DNA of 64,000 nucleotides from Falsiroseomonas ponticola (GTDB lineage Bacteria > Pseudomonadota > Alphaproteobacteria > Acetobacterales > Acetobacteraceae): contig NZ_JAERQN010000018.1 in NCBI RefSeq assembly GCF_016805305.1, forward strand, positions 1-64,000. The letters are read 5' to 3'. Position numbers and translations under genes: made by a program. A model generated the notes under the pieces. The model did no database searches, was not told the DNA's origin, and worked only from the letters and a program-made list of their open reading frames with translations. Position 1 is the stretch's first letter; the number at the start of each line of letters is the position of its first letter. Positions 17,002 through 25,375 of this stretch are shown piece by piece.

Positions 17002-17871
17002 TCACGCCCCCTTCCGCGCGTCGCGCAGCTCCATCCGCGTCAGCCAGAACCCTGCCGCGATGATGACCGCGGCGCCCACCAGCATGAGCGGTTCCGGCAC
17101 CTCCCCGAAGAAGATCCAGCCGAAGAGGATGCCCCACAGGATCATCGCGTATTGCCAGGGCACCACGACCGGCGCCGGCGCCAGGGCCAGGGACCGCGTC
17201 ACCGCCAGATGCGCCGCGACGCCGACGACGCCGAGCGACATCAGCAGGATCGCGTCCACCCACGCCACCGGCACCCAGGTGAAGGGCGCCATCACCAGGC
17301 CGAACAGCAGCGCGCCCAGCATCTGGTAGGTCGCGAGCACGCGGGCGGAGGTGCCGCGCAGCGCGCGGGTGGACATCAGGTAGCCCGAATAGACCACGAC
17401 GCCGAAGATCGCGATCGCCATGGGCTTCCACCCGGCATCCAGCCCCGCGCCCAGCGTCAGCATCACGCCCACGAAGCCCAGCACCACGGCGCCGAAGCGC
17501 CAGCGGTCCAGATGCTCGCCGAGGAAGAGGGCGGAGGCCACGGCGACGAAGATCGGCGTCGCCATCCAGAAGGCCATGGTATCCGCCAGCGGCATCATGG
17601 AGACGGCCCAGTAGAAGCAGGCCACCTCCACCGTGCCGAAGACCACGCGCATCACCTGCAGCCCCGGCCGCTTCGGCTGCAGCAGCGGCGCCGCGCCTTC
17701 CCGCACCAGCAGCGGCGCCAGGATCAGCAGCGCCGCGATGCTGCGCAGCACCAGCACCTGGCTGACGGAATAGGTCGCCATCAGCCATTTGCCGAGCACG
17801 TCGTTCAGCGAGAAGCCGAGCACGGCCGCCGACATCAGCGCGATGCCGGCGAGGTTGTCGCGGGCTGCCAC
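17002..17871 (-). CDS. DMT-family (EamA) transporter
   Basis: This 289-residue inner-membrane protein has about ten hydrophobic helices in two EamA repeats, roughly residues 8-140 and 150-285. DMT proteins export or import small metabolites, and the substrate cannot be read from sequence. The start is GTG directly after the TAG of the upstream Bug gene; the next ATG lies inside the first helix. Adjacent genes suggest export or exchange of an organic acid (inference). Confidence 0.85.
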   Translation of the reverse strand: MAARDNLAGIALMSAAVLGFSLNDVLGKWLMATYSVSQVLVLRSIAALLILAPLLVREGAAPLLQPKRPGLQVMRVVFGTVEVACFYWAVSMMPLADTMAFWMATPIFVAVASALFLGEHLDRWRFGAVVLGFVGVMLTLGAGLDAGWKPMAIAIFGVVVYSGYLMSTRALRGTSARVLATYQMLGALLFGLVMAPFTWVPVAWVDAILLMSLGVVGVAAHLAVTRSLALAPAPVVVPWQYAMILWGILFGWIFFGEVPEPLMLVGAAVIIAAGFWLTRMELRDARKGA

Positions 17872-18852
17872 CTATTCGGCGCGGATATTCGCCTCGCGCA
17901 CCAGGGTCGCCATGGCCTCGCGTCCCTCCCGCACGAAGGTCGCGAAGGCCTCGGGGCTGGTCGCCTGCGGCACGCAGCCGATCTGCACCAGGCGCTGGCG
18001 GATGGTGGGCTCCGCCACCGCCTCCGTCAGCGCGGCCGACAATTGCCGCACCACGGCGGGCGGCGTCGCGGCCGGGCCGAAGAAGCCGGCCCATTCATTG
18101 CTGTCGAAGCCGGCATAGCCGCTCTCATGGATGGTCGGCACATCCGGCCGGCTCTCGACACGCTCCAGCGTGCCGACGGCCAGGAACCGCGCCCGCCCCG
18201 CATCCACCACCGGCCCGGCCGAGACCAGCGTGGTGAAGACGGCGTCGATGGCGCCGCTCGCCAGGTCCTGCGCCGCGGCCGATCCGCCGCGATAGGGGAC
18301 GTGCACCACCTCGATCCCCGCCCGGCGGGAGAAGGCCGCCAGGCCCAGATGCCCCGCCGTCGCATTGCCCTGCGTGCCGACCGTGAGGACGCCCGGCCGC
18401 GCCTTCGCCGCCGCCACGAACTCCGCCAGCGTGCGCGCCGGGAAGTCGTTCTTCACCGCGACGGCGGAGGGGAAGGACACGACCAGCGAGATCGGCGTGA
18501 AGGCCGTGGCGTAGTCGAAGGGCAGGCCCCGCAGCAGCGACGGGTTCACGATGTGGCTCGACGCATCCCAGAGGAAGGTGTGGCCGTCATTGCTGCGCGC
18601 GACCTCGCCGCCCCCGAGGCTGCCGCTCGCCCCCGTCCGGTTCTCCACCACGAAGCCCTGGCCGAGCCGTTCGCCCATGCGCGGCGTAATGACGCGCGCC
18701 GCGCTGTCCGCCGCGCCGCCGGCGGCGAAGGGCACGATCAGCCGGATGGACCGGCTGGGCCAGGCGGCCTGGGCCCAGGCGGGGTTGAGCAGGGCAGGGG
18801 AGGCCAGCGTAAGGCCGGCAGCCCCCAGCAGGGCACGGCGGGACATCGTCAT
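17872..18852 (-). CDS. Bug/TTT-type periplasmic solute-binding protein
   Basis: This 326-residue protein is related to the binding component of tripartite tricarboxylate transporters. A signal peptide with SRRALLGAAG (Tat-like) ends near AWAQA at residue 27. The mature start WPSRSIRLIVPFAAGG, then ENRTGASGSLGG and HVPYRGGSAAAQDLASG, are family marks. Starts at 18852 (MTMSRR) and 18846 are both possible. It shares long identical blocks with the neighbour upstream (LLRGL, FDYATAFTPIS), so the pair looks like a tandem duplication. No TctA or TctB gene is nearby. Confidence 0.92.
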   Translation of the reverse strand: MTMSRRALLGAAGLTLASPALLNPAWAQAAWPSRSIRLIVPFAAGGAADSAARVITPRMGERLGQGFVVENRTGASGSLGGGEVARSNDGHTFLWDASSHIVNPSLLRGLPFDYATAFTPISLVVSFPSAVAVKNDFPARTLAEFVAAAKARPGVLTVGTQGNATAGHLGLAAFSRRAGIEVVHVPYRGGSAAAQDLASGAIDAVFTTLVSAGPVVDAGRARFLAVGTLERVESRPDVPTIHESGYAGFDSNEWAGFFGPAATPPAVVRQLSAALTEAVAEPTIRQRLVQIGCVPQATSPEAFATFVREGREAMATLVREANIRAE

Positions 18853-18907
18853 GGCGGCGTTCTCCGGGCTTTCGTTGCGCGGGAGATCGGCCCGCGCGCG
18901 GCCGCGG

Positions 18908-19882
18908 TCAACCCACCTCGATCCGCGTCTCCCGCACCAGCCGTGCCATCGCGTCGCGCTGCTCCGCGACGTAGCGCGCGAAGTCGCCGGGCGAGGAGCC
19001 GACGGGGAAGGCGCCCAGCGCCTCCAGCCGCTGCCGCACGCCGCCATCCGCCAGCGCGCTGAGGGCCGCCGCGTGCAGCCGCTCCGTCACCGCCGGCGCC
19101 AGCCCGGCCGGCGCATAGAGGCCGTTCCACTCGTTCAGTTCGTACCCCGGGAAACCCTGTTCCGCGACGGTCGGCACATCGGGCAGGGAGGAGATGCGGG
19201 CAGCGGTGCTGACGGCGATCGCCCGGATGCGCCCCTCCCGCGCCAATTGGACGGAGGACGACACCGTACCGAAGACGAAAGCGATCGCGCCGCCCATGAG
19301 GTCCGCCAGCGCCGGCGTGCCGCCGCGATAGGGCACGTGCTGGATGTCCAGCTCCGCCCGCGCCGCGAAGAGCGCCGCCGCCAGGTGCGCCGCCGTGGCA
19401 TTGCCGGAGGAGCCGTAGGAAAGCTGCCCCGGCCGCGCCTTCACATAGGCCACGAATTCCTGCAGCGTCCGCACCGGCAGCGCGGCATTCACCACCAGCA
19501 GCTGCGGCAGCACCACCACCTGGCTGATCGGCGTGAAGGCGGTGGCGTAGTCGAAGGTCAGCCCCCGCAGCAGTGCGGGATTCACGGTATGCGCCATGGC
19601 GTCGATCATGATGGTGTGGCCATCCGGGGCGCTCCGCGCCACCTCCGCCGCGCCGATCGACCCGCCCGCGCCGGCGCGGTTCTCCACCACGATGGGCTGG
19701 CCCAGGAACTGCCCCATCGGCGCGCCCAGCAGCCGGGAGGTGGTGTCCACACCACCGCCCGGCGGATAGGGCGCGATCAGCCGGATGCTGCGCGCGGGCG
19801 CCCATTGGGCGCTGGCCTGGCGCGCCACCAGCGGCGCGGCCAGCAATCCGAGCGCCGCGCGGCGCCCCAGGCTTCCAGACAT
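18908..19882 (-). CDS. Bug/TTT-type periplasmic solute-binding protein (tandem paralogue)
   Basis: This is a 324-residue binding protein with signal peptide up to about ARQASAQ (residue 26). Then come RSIRLIAPYPPGGGVD, ENRAGAGGSIGAAEVAR and HVPYRGGTPALADLMGG, as in the Bug family. The ATG at 19882 is chosen because GGAGG stands 5 bases before it. The start at 19894 lacks such spacing. It lies between the dioxygenase gene (49 bases upstream) and its paralogue (55 bases downstream). The ligand is likely an organic acid or sulfonate-like compound, judged only from the neighbouring dioxygenase. Confidence 0.92.
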   Translation of the reverse strand: MSGSLGRRAALGLLAAPLVARQASAQWAPARSIRLIAPYPPGGGVDTTSRLLGAPMGQFLGQPIVVENRAGAGGSIGAAEVARSAPDGHTIMIDAMAHTVNPALLRGLTFDYATAFTPISQVVVLPQLLVVNAALPVRTLQEFVAYVKARPGQLSYGSSGNATAAHLAAALFAARAELDIQHVPYRGGTPALADLMGGAIAFVFGTVSSSVQLAREGRIRAIAVSTAARISSLPDVPTVAEQGFPGYELNEWNGLYAPAGLAPAVTERLHAAALSALADGGVRQRLEALGAFPVGSSPGDFARYVAEQRDAMARLVRETRIEVG

Positions 19883-19931
19883 GGCATCCTCCATCGGCTT
19901 GGCGCGGAGAATGCCACCCCTCAAGGGGCCC

Positions 19932-20828
19932 TCACAGGGGCTGGTCGAGCGTCGGCGCGGAATCCTTCACCGTCACGCGCCGCATGTCGCGGGGGTGGCG
20001 CGTATCCGCGAAGGGGCGGGCGCGGTGCATGGTGCAGCGGTTGTCCCACATCACCAGGTCATTCTGGCGCCAGCGATGGCGATAGACGAACTCCCGCTGC
20101 GTCGCATGCTCCGCCAGGTCCCGCACCAGGCACATCGCCTCCGGCACCGGCCAGCCATGCAGCCGGCCGATATGGGCCGAGAGGTACAGGGACAGCCGCC
20201 CCGACCCCGGATGCCGCCGCACCAGCCGCTGCGGCACGGGGGCGAATTTGTGCCGCTCCTCCTCCGTGAAGGCCTCGAAGCCCAGCGTGCCGCGGGAGAA
20301 GATCAGGCTGTGGTCCGCGACCAGCCCCAACAGCTCCGCCTGCTGCGCCGCCGGCAGCGCATCCCAGGCCGCGCGCATATCGGCGAATTCGGTGTCGCCG
20401 CCCTCCGGCGGGATGATTCGGGCATGCAGCGCCGAATACTTGGCCGGCGTCGGCTTGAAGCTGCTGTCGCTGTGCCACAGCCGGTTGCCGAGGTTGAACA
20501 TCCGCCGCCGGTCATCCGCCGCCAGCAGCTGGCCCTTCTCGTCCAGGTTGGAGATGTCGTTCATCCGCGCATGCTTCAGGCGCTGCTTGTGCAGGTCGAT
20601 GGTGCCGGTGTTCTCCTCCATCTGGCCGAAATGCTCGATGAAGCGGATCTGCTGGTCGTCATCGATGTCCTGGCCGCGGAAGACCAGCACGGCGTGCTCG
20701 TCCATCGCCGCCTCGATCGCTGCCGCGTCCTCGGGCGAGAGCGGCTGTCGCAGGTCGATCCCCTCGACCTCCGCGACGAAGAGGGGGTGCAAGCGCGTCA
20801 CGCGCAGCGCCGACAGGGTCGCGCCCAT
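19932..20828 (-). CDS. TauD/TfdA-family Fe(II)/2-oxoglutarate dioxygenase
   Basis: These enzymes use Fe(II), O2 and 2-oxoglutarate to hydroxylate and often split substrates such as taurine or phenoxyacetates. The 298-residue protein has the iron ligands HSD (His119, Asp121) and a distal His near 268 (MHRARPF), with an Arg near 283 for 2-oxoglutarate. Start 20828 follows GGAGGAG. It is the first gene of the minus-strand run with two Bug proteins and a DMT carrier, so it may process an imported acid. The exact substrate cannot be stated. Confidence 0.9.
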   Translation of the reverse strand: MGATLSALRVTRLHPLFVAEVEGIDLRQPLSPEDAAAIEAAMDEHAVLVFRGQDIDDDQQIRFIEHFGQMEENTGTIDLHKQRLKHARMNDISNLDEKGQLLAADDRRRMFNLGNRLWHSDSSFKPTPAKYSALHARIIPPEGGDTEFADMRAAWDALPAAQQAELLGLVADHSLIFSRGTLGFEAFTEEERHKFAPVPQRLVRRHPGSGRLSLYLSAHIGRLHGWPVPEAMCLVRDLAEHATQREFVYRHRWRQNDLVMWDNRCTMHRARPFADTRHPRDMRRVTVKDSAPTLDQPL

Positions 20829-20968
20829 GGCCTGGTCTCCTCCGCCCGGGGTCGTGATGCCCCGTGGTCCTGGCCGGGATGATCGGCCGGGCGGCGCCGC
20901 GCGTCCAGCCACGCAGCCGTGTCGCGCCACCCGTGGCCCGGCTGCCGCGGCGGCGCTAGGCTCGCGCG

Positions 20969-22303
20969 ATGGCCGCCCGCCCCCCCGACCTCTTCGGCAC
21001 CCAGGAAGACACCCCGCGCCCGGAGGCCCCGCCCGGCCCGCGCCCGCTGGCCGATCGCCTTCGCCCGAAGGTGCTGGCGGAGGTCGTCGGCCAGGACCAT
21101 CTCGTGGGCCCCGACGGCACGCTCACCGGCATGCTCGGCCGGGGATCGCTCTCCTCCATCATCCTCTGGGGCCCGCCCGGCGTCGGCAAGACGACCATCG
21201 CGCGCCTGCTCGCCCAGCGCGCCGGCCTCTCCTTCGTGGCGCTCTCCGCCGTCTTCTCCGGCGTCGCCGACCTCAAGCGCGCCTTCGACGAGGCCCGAGC
21301 CCGCCGTTCCAATGGCCGCGGCACCCTGCTGTTCGTGGATGAGATCCACCGCTTCAACCGCGCCCAGCAGGATGGCTTTCTGCCCGTTGTCGAGGACGGC
21401 ACCGTCACGCTCGTCGGCGCCACCACCGAAAACCCCTCCTTCGCCCTCAACGGCGCGCTGCTCTCCCGCTGCCAGGTCCTCGTCCTCAAGCGCCTCGACG
21501 AGGCCGCGCTCATGCTGCTGATGGACCGCGCGGAGGCAGAGGAGGATCGCGCGCTGCCCCTCACGCCCGAAGCCCGCGCCTCGCTCGCCGCCATGGCCGA
21601 TGGCGATGGCCGCTACCTCCTCAACATGGTGGAACAGCTGCTGGCCCTGCCGCCGGGCGGCGATGCGCTCGACCCCGGCGCGCTCGCCACCCTGCTGGCC
21701 AAGCGCGCCGCGCTCTACGACAAGGACCGGGAGGAGCACTACAACCTCATCTCCGCGCTTCACAAATCCATGCGCGGTTCCGATCCCGACGCCGCCCTCT
21801 ACTGGTTCGCGCGCATGCTCACGGGCGGCGAGGATCCGCGCTACATCGCCCGCCGCCTGCTGCGCTTCGCCAGCGAGGATGTCGGCATGGCCGATCCCCG
21901 CGCCATCCAGATCGCGATGGCGGGCTGGGAAGCCTATGAACGCCTCGGCAGCCCGGAGGGCGAACTCTCGCTCGCCCAGGTCGTCGTCCACCTGGCGACG
22001 GCGCCCAAATCCAACGCGCTCTACACCGGCTTCAAGGATGCGCTGCGTGCGGCGAAGGAGACGGGAAGCCTGATGCCGCCGGCCAATATCCTCAACGCGC
22101 CGACGAAGCTGATGAAGGAACTCGGCTACGGCGAGGGCTACGAATACGACCATGATGCGGAGGATGGCTTCTCCGGCGCCGATTACTGGCCGCAGGGCAT
22201 GAAGCCCGCGCGCTTCTACCACCCGACCGAACGGGGCGCGGAAGCCGCCGTCGCCGCGCGCATGGCGGAATGGCAGCGGCTGCGTGCCCGGAAGCGCCGA
22301 TGA
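20969..22303 (+). CDS. rarA: Replication-associated recombination ATPase RarA/MgsA
   Basis: RarA is a clamp-loader-like AAA+ ATPase that acts at stalled replication forks. The 444-residue protein has Walker A GPPGVGKT at residues 68-75, Walker B LLFVDEIHRFN at 120-130, sensor-1 region GATTENPSF, and the C-terminal MgsA tetramerisation domain (YPTER-like FYHPTERG near the end). It is divergent from the dioxygenase gene across 140 bases. Its stop overlaps the crcB start (ATGA). Confidence 0.95.
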   Translation: MAARPPDLFGTQEDTPRPEAPPGPRPLADRLRPKVLAEVVGQDHLVGPDGTLTGMLGRGSLSSIILWGPPGVGKTTIARLLAQRAGLSFVALSAVFSGVADLKRAFDEARARRSNGRGTLLFVDEIHRFNRAQQDGFLPVVEDGTVTLVGATTENPSFALNGALLSRCQVLVLKRLDEAALMLLMDRAEAEEDRALPLTPEARASLAAMADGDGRYLLNMVEQLLALPPGGDALDPGALATLLAKRAALYDKDREEHYNLISALHKSMRGSDPDAALYWFARMLTGGEDPRYIARRLLRFASEDVGMADPRAIQIAMAGWEAYERLGSPEGELSLAQVVVHLATAPKSNALYTGFKDALRAAKETGSLMPPANILNAPTKLMKELGYGEGYEYDHDAEDGFSGADYWPQGMKPARFYHPTERGAEAAVAARMAEWQRLRARKRR

Positions 22304-22659
22304 CGCTGCCGAACGTGCTGCTCGTGTCGCTCGGCGGCGGCGCCGGCTCCGTGCTCCGCTACTGGCTCTCCACGCTCGCCATCACCCATCTCGGCACGGC
22401 GTTTCCCTGGGGGACGCTCGGCGTGAACATCGCCGGCAGCGCCGCCATCGGCGTGGCCGCCGGCCTCGGCCTGCAGGGGGAGGCACGGCTGCTGCTCGTC
22501 ACCGGGCTGCTCGGCGGCTTCACCACCTTCTCCGCCTTCAGCCTGGAAACCGGCGCGCTGTTCGAACGCGCCTGGTGGCTCGCGGCGCTCTACGTGCTGG
22601 CTTCCGTGGGGCTCGGGCTCGCTGCATTTGCGGTCTGTTACGCTCTCCTCAAGAAGTAA
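22300..22659 (+). CDS. crcB: Fluoride exporter CrcB/Fluc
   Basis: CrcB is a small dimeric membrane channel that lets fluoride out of the cell. The 119-residue protein has four hydrophobic helices, GGGAGSVLRYWLS near the start, GTLGVNIAGS, and the diagnostic GGFTTFSAFSLE near residues 71-82. The start at 22300 overlaps the rarA stop and gives the family length. No fluoride riboswitch sequence is recognisable because the gene lies within an operon. Confidence 0.93.
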   Translation: MTLPNVLLVSLGGGAGSVLRYWLSTLAITHLGTAFPWGTLGVNIAGSAAIGVAAGLGLQGEARLLLVTGLLGGFTTFSAFSLETGALFERAWWLAALYVLASVGLGLAAFAVCYALLKK

Positions 22660-22753
22660 CGAATCAACTGCAAGTCGAAACCGCCACCCCGGCGCTTTGA
22701 ACCGCTGTCGAAGCACAAGCGGCATTGTCCTCTACACGCGGCGGTGAGTAGAA

Positions 22754-22790
22754 CCCTTCCACCCCTGGGGGTCCCAATTTGCTGGAAGGG
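22754..22790 (+). promoter_or_regulatory. Hairpin that covers the GH16 ribosome-binding site
   Basis: CCCTTCCA (22754-22761) is exactly complementary to TGGAAGGG (22783-22790), and GGAAGGG is the likely Shine-Dalgarno of the following gene (9 bases before its ATG). A 21-base loop contains a further CCC/GGG pair. The fold would hide the ribosome-binding site, which suggests translational control. Confidence 0.45.
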
Positions 22791-22799
22791 ACCATAACG

Positions 22800-23708
22800 A
22801 TGGCCGACTTCTCCACCGTGTTCTTTGATGACTTCAACGGCGGTTCCGTGGACCGTGGCACCTGGCGCACGCTCTATTCGGGCGAATACGGCAATGGCGC
22901 CTTCGCCTGGACTCCGGGCCAGGTCAGCGTGCATAGCGGCATCCTCGACGTCTCCATCGAACGCCAGGGCGGCGGCTGGGTGGCGGGCGGCCTTTCCACC
23001 ATCCCCGAGGGCCAGACCTACGGCTCCTACGAATTCCGCGCGCGGATCGAGGAAGGGCAGGGCACCGCCGGCGTCATCCTCCTCTGGCCCAGCAACAACA
23101 CCTGGTCGGATGAGGTGGACATCGTCGAGACCCATCGCGGCGACCGGCAGGGCTTCGCCTTCACCAACCACGGCACGCCGTGGGAGACGCAGTACATCAA
23201 CACCGATGTCGCGGACTGGCACACCTATCGCCTGGACTGGACGCCGGGAAACCTGACGCTCTACGTCGATGGCCAGCAGGTCGGCCGCATGACGAATGAC
23301 GTGCCGGACCAGCCCATGTCCTTCGGCATCCAGGGCCATGTCCTGTCCGACAGCGAATGGTGGTATGGCGGCGGCCCCAACGGCTCCACGCCCGGCGAGG
23401 TGAATATCGAGGTCGATTGGGTCCGCGTCTCCGCCTACACGCCCGGCCAGGGCGATGGCGCCACGCCCCCGGCCCCCGCGCCAGTGGCCGCACCGGTGGT
23501 CGAGGCCGTGGTGGACACCGTGGTCGATCCGGTGGTGGAGATCGTGGACAGCGTGCTGCCCGACCTCGTCGCCAGCCCCGCCGCGCCGGTCGTGGCCGAC
23601 CTCGACGACCCCTGGGCCGCCTTCCGGGTGAACGGCCAGGTCGATTGGGCCGCGGCCGCGGCGCATGTGACTTCGAACTACGAAGCCACCGGCCAGTGGT
23701 TCATCTGA
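22800..23708 (+). CDS. Glycoside hydrolase family 16 protein without signal peptide
   Basis: GH16 enzymes cleave beta-1,3 or beta-1,4 glucans and galactans. The 302-residue protein has a jellyroll domain over about residues 5-225 with the catalytic motif EVDIVE (Glu105 nucleophile, Glu110 acid/base). A Pro/Ala/Val-rich linker (about 228-270) leads to a short conserved-looking C-terminal segment, VDWAAAAAHVTSNYEATGQW, ending in FI. No Sec or Tat signal is present. The hydrophobic C-terminal end may be a type I secretion signal (inference). The preceding 140 bases hold the hairpin described separately. Confidence 0.88.
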   Translation: MADFSTVFFDDFNGGSVDRGTWRTLYSGEYGNGAFAWTPGQVSVHSGILDVSIERQGGGWVAGGLSTIPEGQTYGSYEFRARIEEGQGTAGVILLWPSNNTWSDEVDIVETHRGDRQGFAFTNHGTPWETQYINTDVADWHTYRLDWTPGNLTLYVDGQQVGRMTNDVPDQPMSFGIQGHVLSDSEWWYGGGPNGSTPGEVNIEVDWVRVSAYTPGQGDGATPPAPAPVAAPVVEAVVDTVVDPVVEIVDSVLPDLVASPAAPVVADLDDPWAAFRVNGQVDWAAAAAHVTSNYEATGQWFI

Positions 23709-23742
23709 ACCGCCGCCAGCCCATCCCGACCCCTTCCGAAAG

Positions 23743-23769
23743 CCCTCTCCCCCCCGCGGGGGGAGAGGG
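23743..23769. repeat. Intergenic palindromic repeat (CCCTCTCC type)
   Basis: A 12-base perfect stem from CCCTCTCC plus C run to its complement GGGGAGAGGG, loop CGC, is followed by TTGGGCGAGGGG. This form of GC-rich palindrome is widely scattered between genes in GC-rich proteobacteria (from memory). Here it separates the GH16 gene from an XRE regulator and may also end transcription of the former. The same general type, with a different stem, is seen at 51676. Confidence 0.6.
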
Positions 23770-23785
23770 TTGGGCGAGGGGAGCC

Positions 23786-24229
23786 GTGCCCGAACCGGGC
23801 CCCGGCCTGGCGCGTGCCGCCGCCACGCTGCGGCCCGGCCTGCTGCCCGCCGGCCCCGGCCAGGCCGCCTCCGCCGACCTCCATGTGGGCCGGAAGCTGC
23901 GGGAGGCCCGCATCCAGCGCGGCCTCTCCCTCGCCGAGCTCGCGGCGGCGCTCGGCGTCTCCACCGCCCAGGCGCGGAAATACGAGGCCGGGCGCAACGC
24001 CATCCCCGCCACGCGCCTGCCCGCGCTGGCCGCCTGCCTCGGCGTCGATCTCGGCTGGTTCTTCGAAGGGCTGCACACCGAACAGCGCGTCGGCCCCTAT
24101 CGCCCGCTGCTGCCGACGCGGCCGCGCATGCTGCTGGACCTGGTCCGTGCCTCCGATGCGCTGCCCGATGCGGGCCTCGCCGCGCTCTGCGCCGCCGCCC
24201 GGGCCTTCGCCGGGGATGCGCAGGGCTGA
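23786..24229 (+). CDS. XRE-family helix-turn-helix regulator
   Basis: This is a 147-residue DNA-binding protein. The HTH spans roughly residues 34-92 (VGRKLREARIQRGLSLAELA followed by STAQARKYEAGRNAIPA and DLGWFFEG). The last 55 residues form a possible short dimerisation region. The GTG at 23786 follows GAGGGGAG and gives the first reasonable N-terminus. The open frame upstream runs out of frame through the GH16 gene and is not coding. Targets are unknown; it may control the adjacent GH16 or rluC gene. Confidence 0.8.
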   Translation: MPEPGPGLARAAATLRPGLLPAGPGQAASADLHVGRKLREARIQRGLSLAELAAALGVSTAQARKYEAGRNAIPATRLPALAACLGVDLGWFFEGLHTEQRVGPYRPLLPTRPRMLLDLVRASDALPDAGLAALCAAARAFAGDAQG

Positions 24230-24273
24230 TCGGCGGGTGCCAAGCCGGGGCTTCGTGCTACACCCCGGCCACC

Positions 24274-25257
24274 ATGACCGTGCAGCTCCGCAAAGTTTCC
24301 GCCGACGAGAACGACACCAGGCTCGACCGCTGGCTCAAGCGCCACGTGCCGGCGCTGACCCAGGGGGCGCTGCAGAAGATGCTGCGCACCGGCCAGATCC
24401 GGGTGGAGGGCAAGCGGGCGGAGGCCAATACCCGCCTGCTCGCCGGCCAGGAAGTCCGCATCCCGCCGATCACGGAAAACCCGCTCGCGAAACTCCCGCG
24501 CGCGCCGAAGCCGGTGGATGAGCGGGACGCCAAGGCGCTGGAGCGCATGGTGATCTACAAGGACCATGAGGTCCTGGTGCTGGACAAGCCGCATGGCCTG
24601 CCCGTGCAGGGCGGCCCCAACATCACCAAGCACCTGGATGGCATGCTCGATGCCCTGAAGTTCGAGGCCGAGGACCGCCCCCGCCTGGTGCACCGGCTGG
24701 ACCGTGATACGTCGGGCGTGCTGGTCCTGGCCCGCACCGTGGGCGCCGCCGCCAAGCTCGCCGCCGCCTTCCGCGGCCGGGACGTGGAGAAGACCTACTG
24801 GGCCATCGTCATCGGCGAACCCACGCCGCCGGCGGGGCGGATCGAGATGGCGCTGGCCCGCACCGGCGGCCCGCGCGGCGAACGCACCGTGCCCGCCGAG
24901 CCCGGGGACCGAGAGGCCGCCCGCGCCAGCACCGATTTCCGCATCCTGGACGCCGTGCGCCGCCGCGCCGCCTGGCTGGAGATGAAGCCGCTGACCGGCC
25001 GCACCCACCAGCTGCGCGTCCATGCGGCGGAGGCGCTGGGCTGCCCGATCCTGGGCGATGGCAAGTATGGCGGCCAGGCCGCGCATCTGGAGGGGCTGCC
25101 GAACCAGCTCCACCTCCATGCCCGCGCGCTGCGCCTGCCGCACCCCGCGGGCGGGATGCTGGAGGTGGCGGCACCCCTGCCGCCCCATATGAAGGAGAGC
25201 TTCGCCTTCCTGGGGTTCGAGGTGCCGCGCACGCCCAAGCCGCGGCGCGGCGCCTGA
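24274..25257 (+). CDS. rluC: RluC/RluD-family 23S rRNA pseudouridine synthase
   Basis: This enzyme converts selected uridines to pseudouridine in 23S rRNA. The 327-residue protein has an S4 RNA-binding domain (about residues 14-65, LDRWLKRHVPALTQGALQKM) and a catalytic domain with HRLDRDTSG, where Asp143 is the catalytic residue. PLTGRTHQLRVHAAEALGCP follows. RluC versus RluD cannot be decided, though the lack of an extended N-terminus favours RluC. Its last codons and stop lie in the first copy of a 23-base tandem repeat. Confidence 0.9.
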   Translation: MTVQLRKVSADENDTRLDRWLKRHVPALTQGALQKMLRTGQIRVEGKRAEANTRLLAGQEVRIPPITENPLAKLPRAPKPVDERDAKALERMVIYKDHEVLVLDKPHGLPVQGGPNITKHLDGMLDALKFEAEDRPRLVHRLDRDTSGVLVLARTVGAAAKLAAAFRGRDVEKTYWAIVIGEPTPPAGRIEMALARTGGPRGERTVPAEPGDREAARASTDFRILDAVRRRAAWLEMKPLTGRTHQLRVHAAEALGCPILGDGKYGGQAAHLEGLPNQLHLHARALRLPHPAGGMLEVAAPLPPHMKESFAFLGFEVPRTPKPRRGA

Positions 25258-25333
25258 ACAGTCCGCGGCGCGGCGCCTGAACAGTCCGCGGCGCGGCGCC
25301 TGAATAGTCCTCGCCGTACCGCCTGAACGATTC
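25241..25333 (+). repeat. 23-base tandem repeat spanning the rluC stop
   Basis: Three copies of a 23-base unit (CGCGGCGCGGCGCCTGAACAGTC, written here only as its composition CGCGGCGCGG-CGCCTGA-ACAGTC) start at 25241, 25264 and 25287. The third differs by one base. A degenerate fourth copy at 25310-25333 retains CCGCCTGAAC. Each unit carries TGA in the rluC frame or beside it; the first TGA is the actual stop. The array fills most of the space before the AsmA gene. Confidence 0.85.
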
Positions 25334-25375
25334 CGCTCCGGGGCGTTGAAGCCGGCAAACCGGGAGTTTCCGCCA

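Noticed and set aside
23357..23785. Upstream extension of the XRE regulator frame into the GH16 gene
   Set aside because: The extension is out of frame with GH16 and Arg/Gly-rich; a GTG with GAGGGGAG at 23786 gives a normal regulator.
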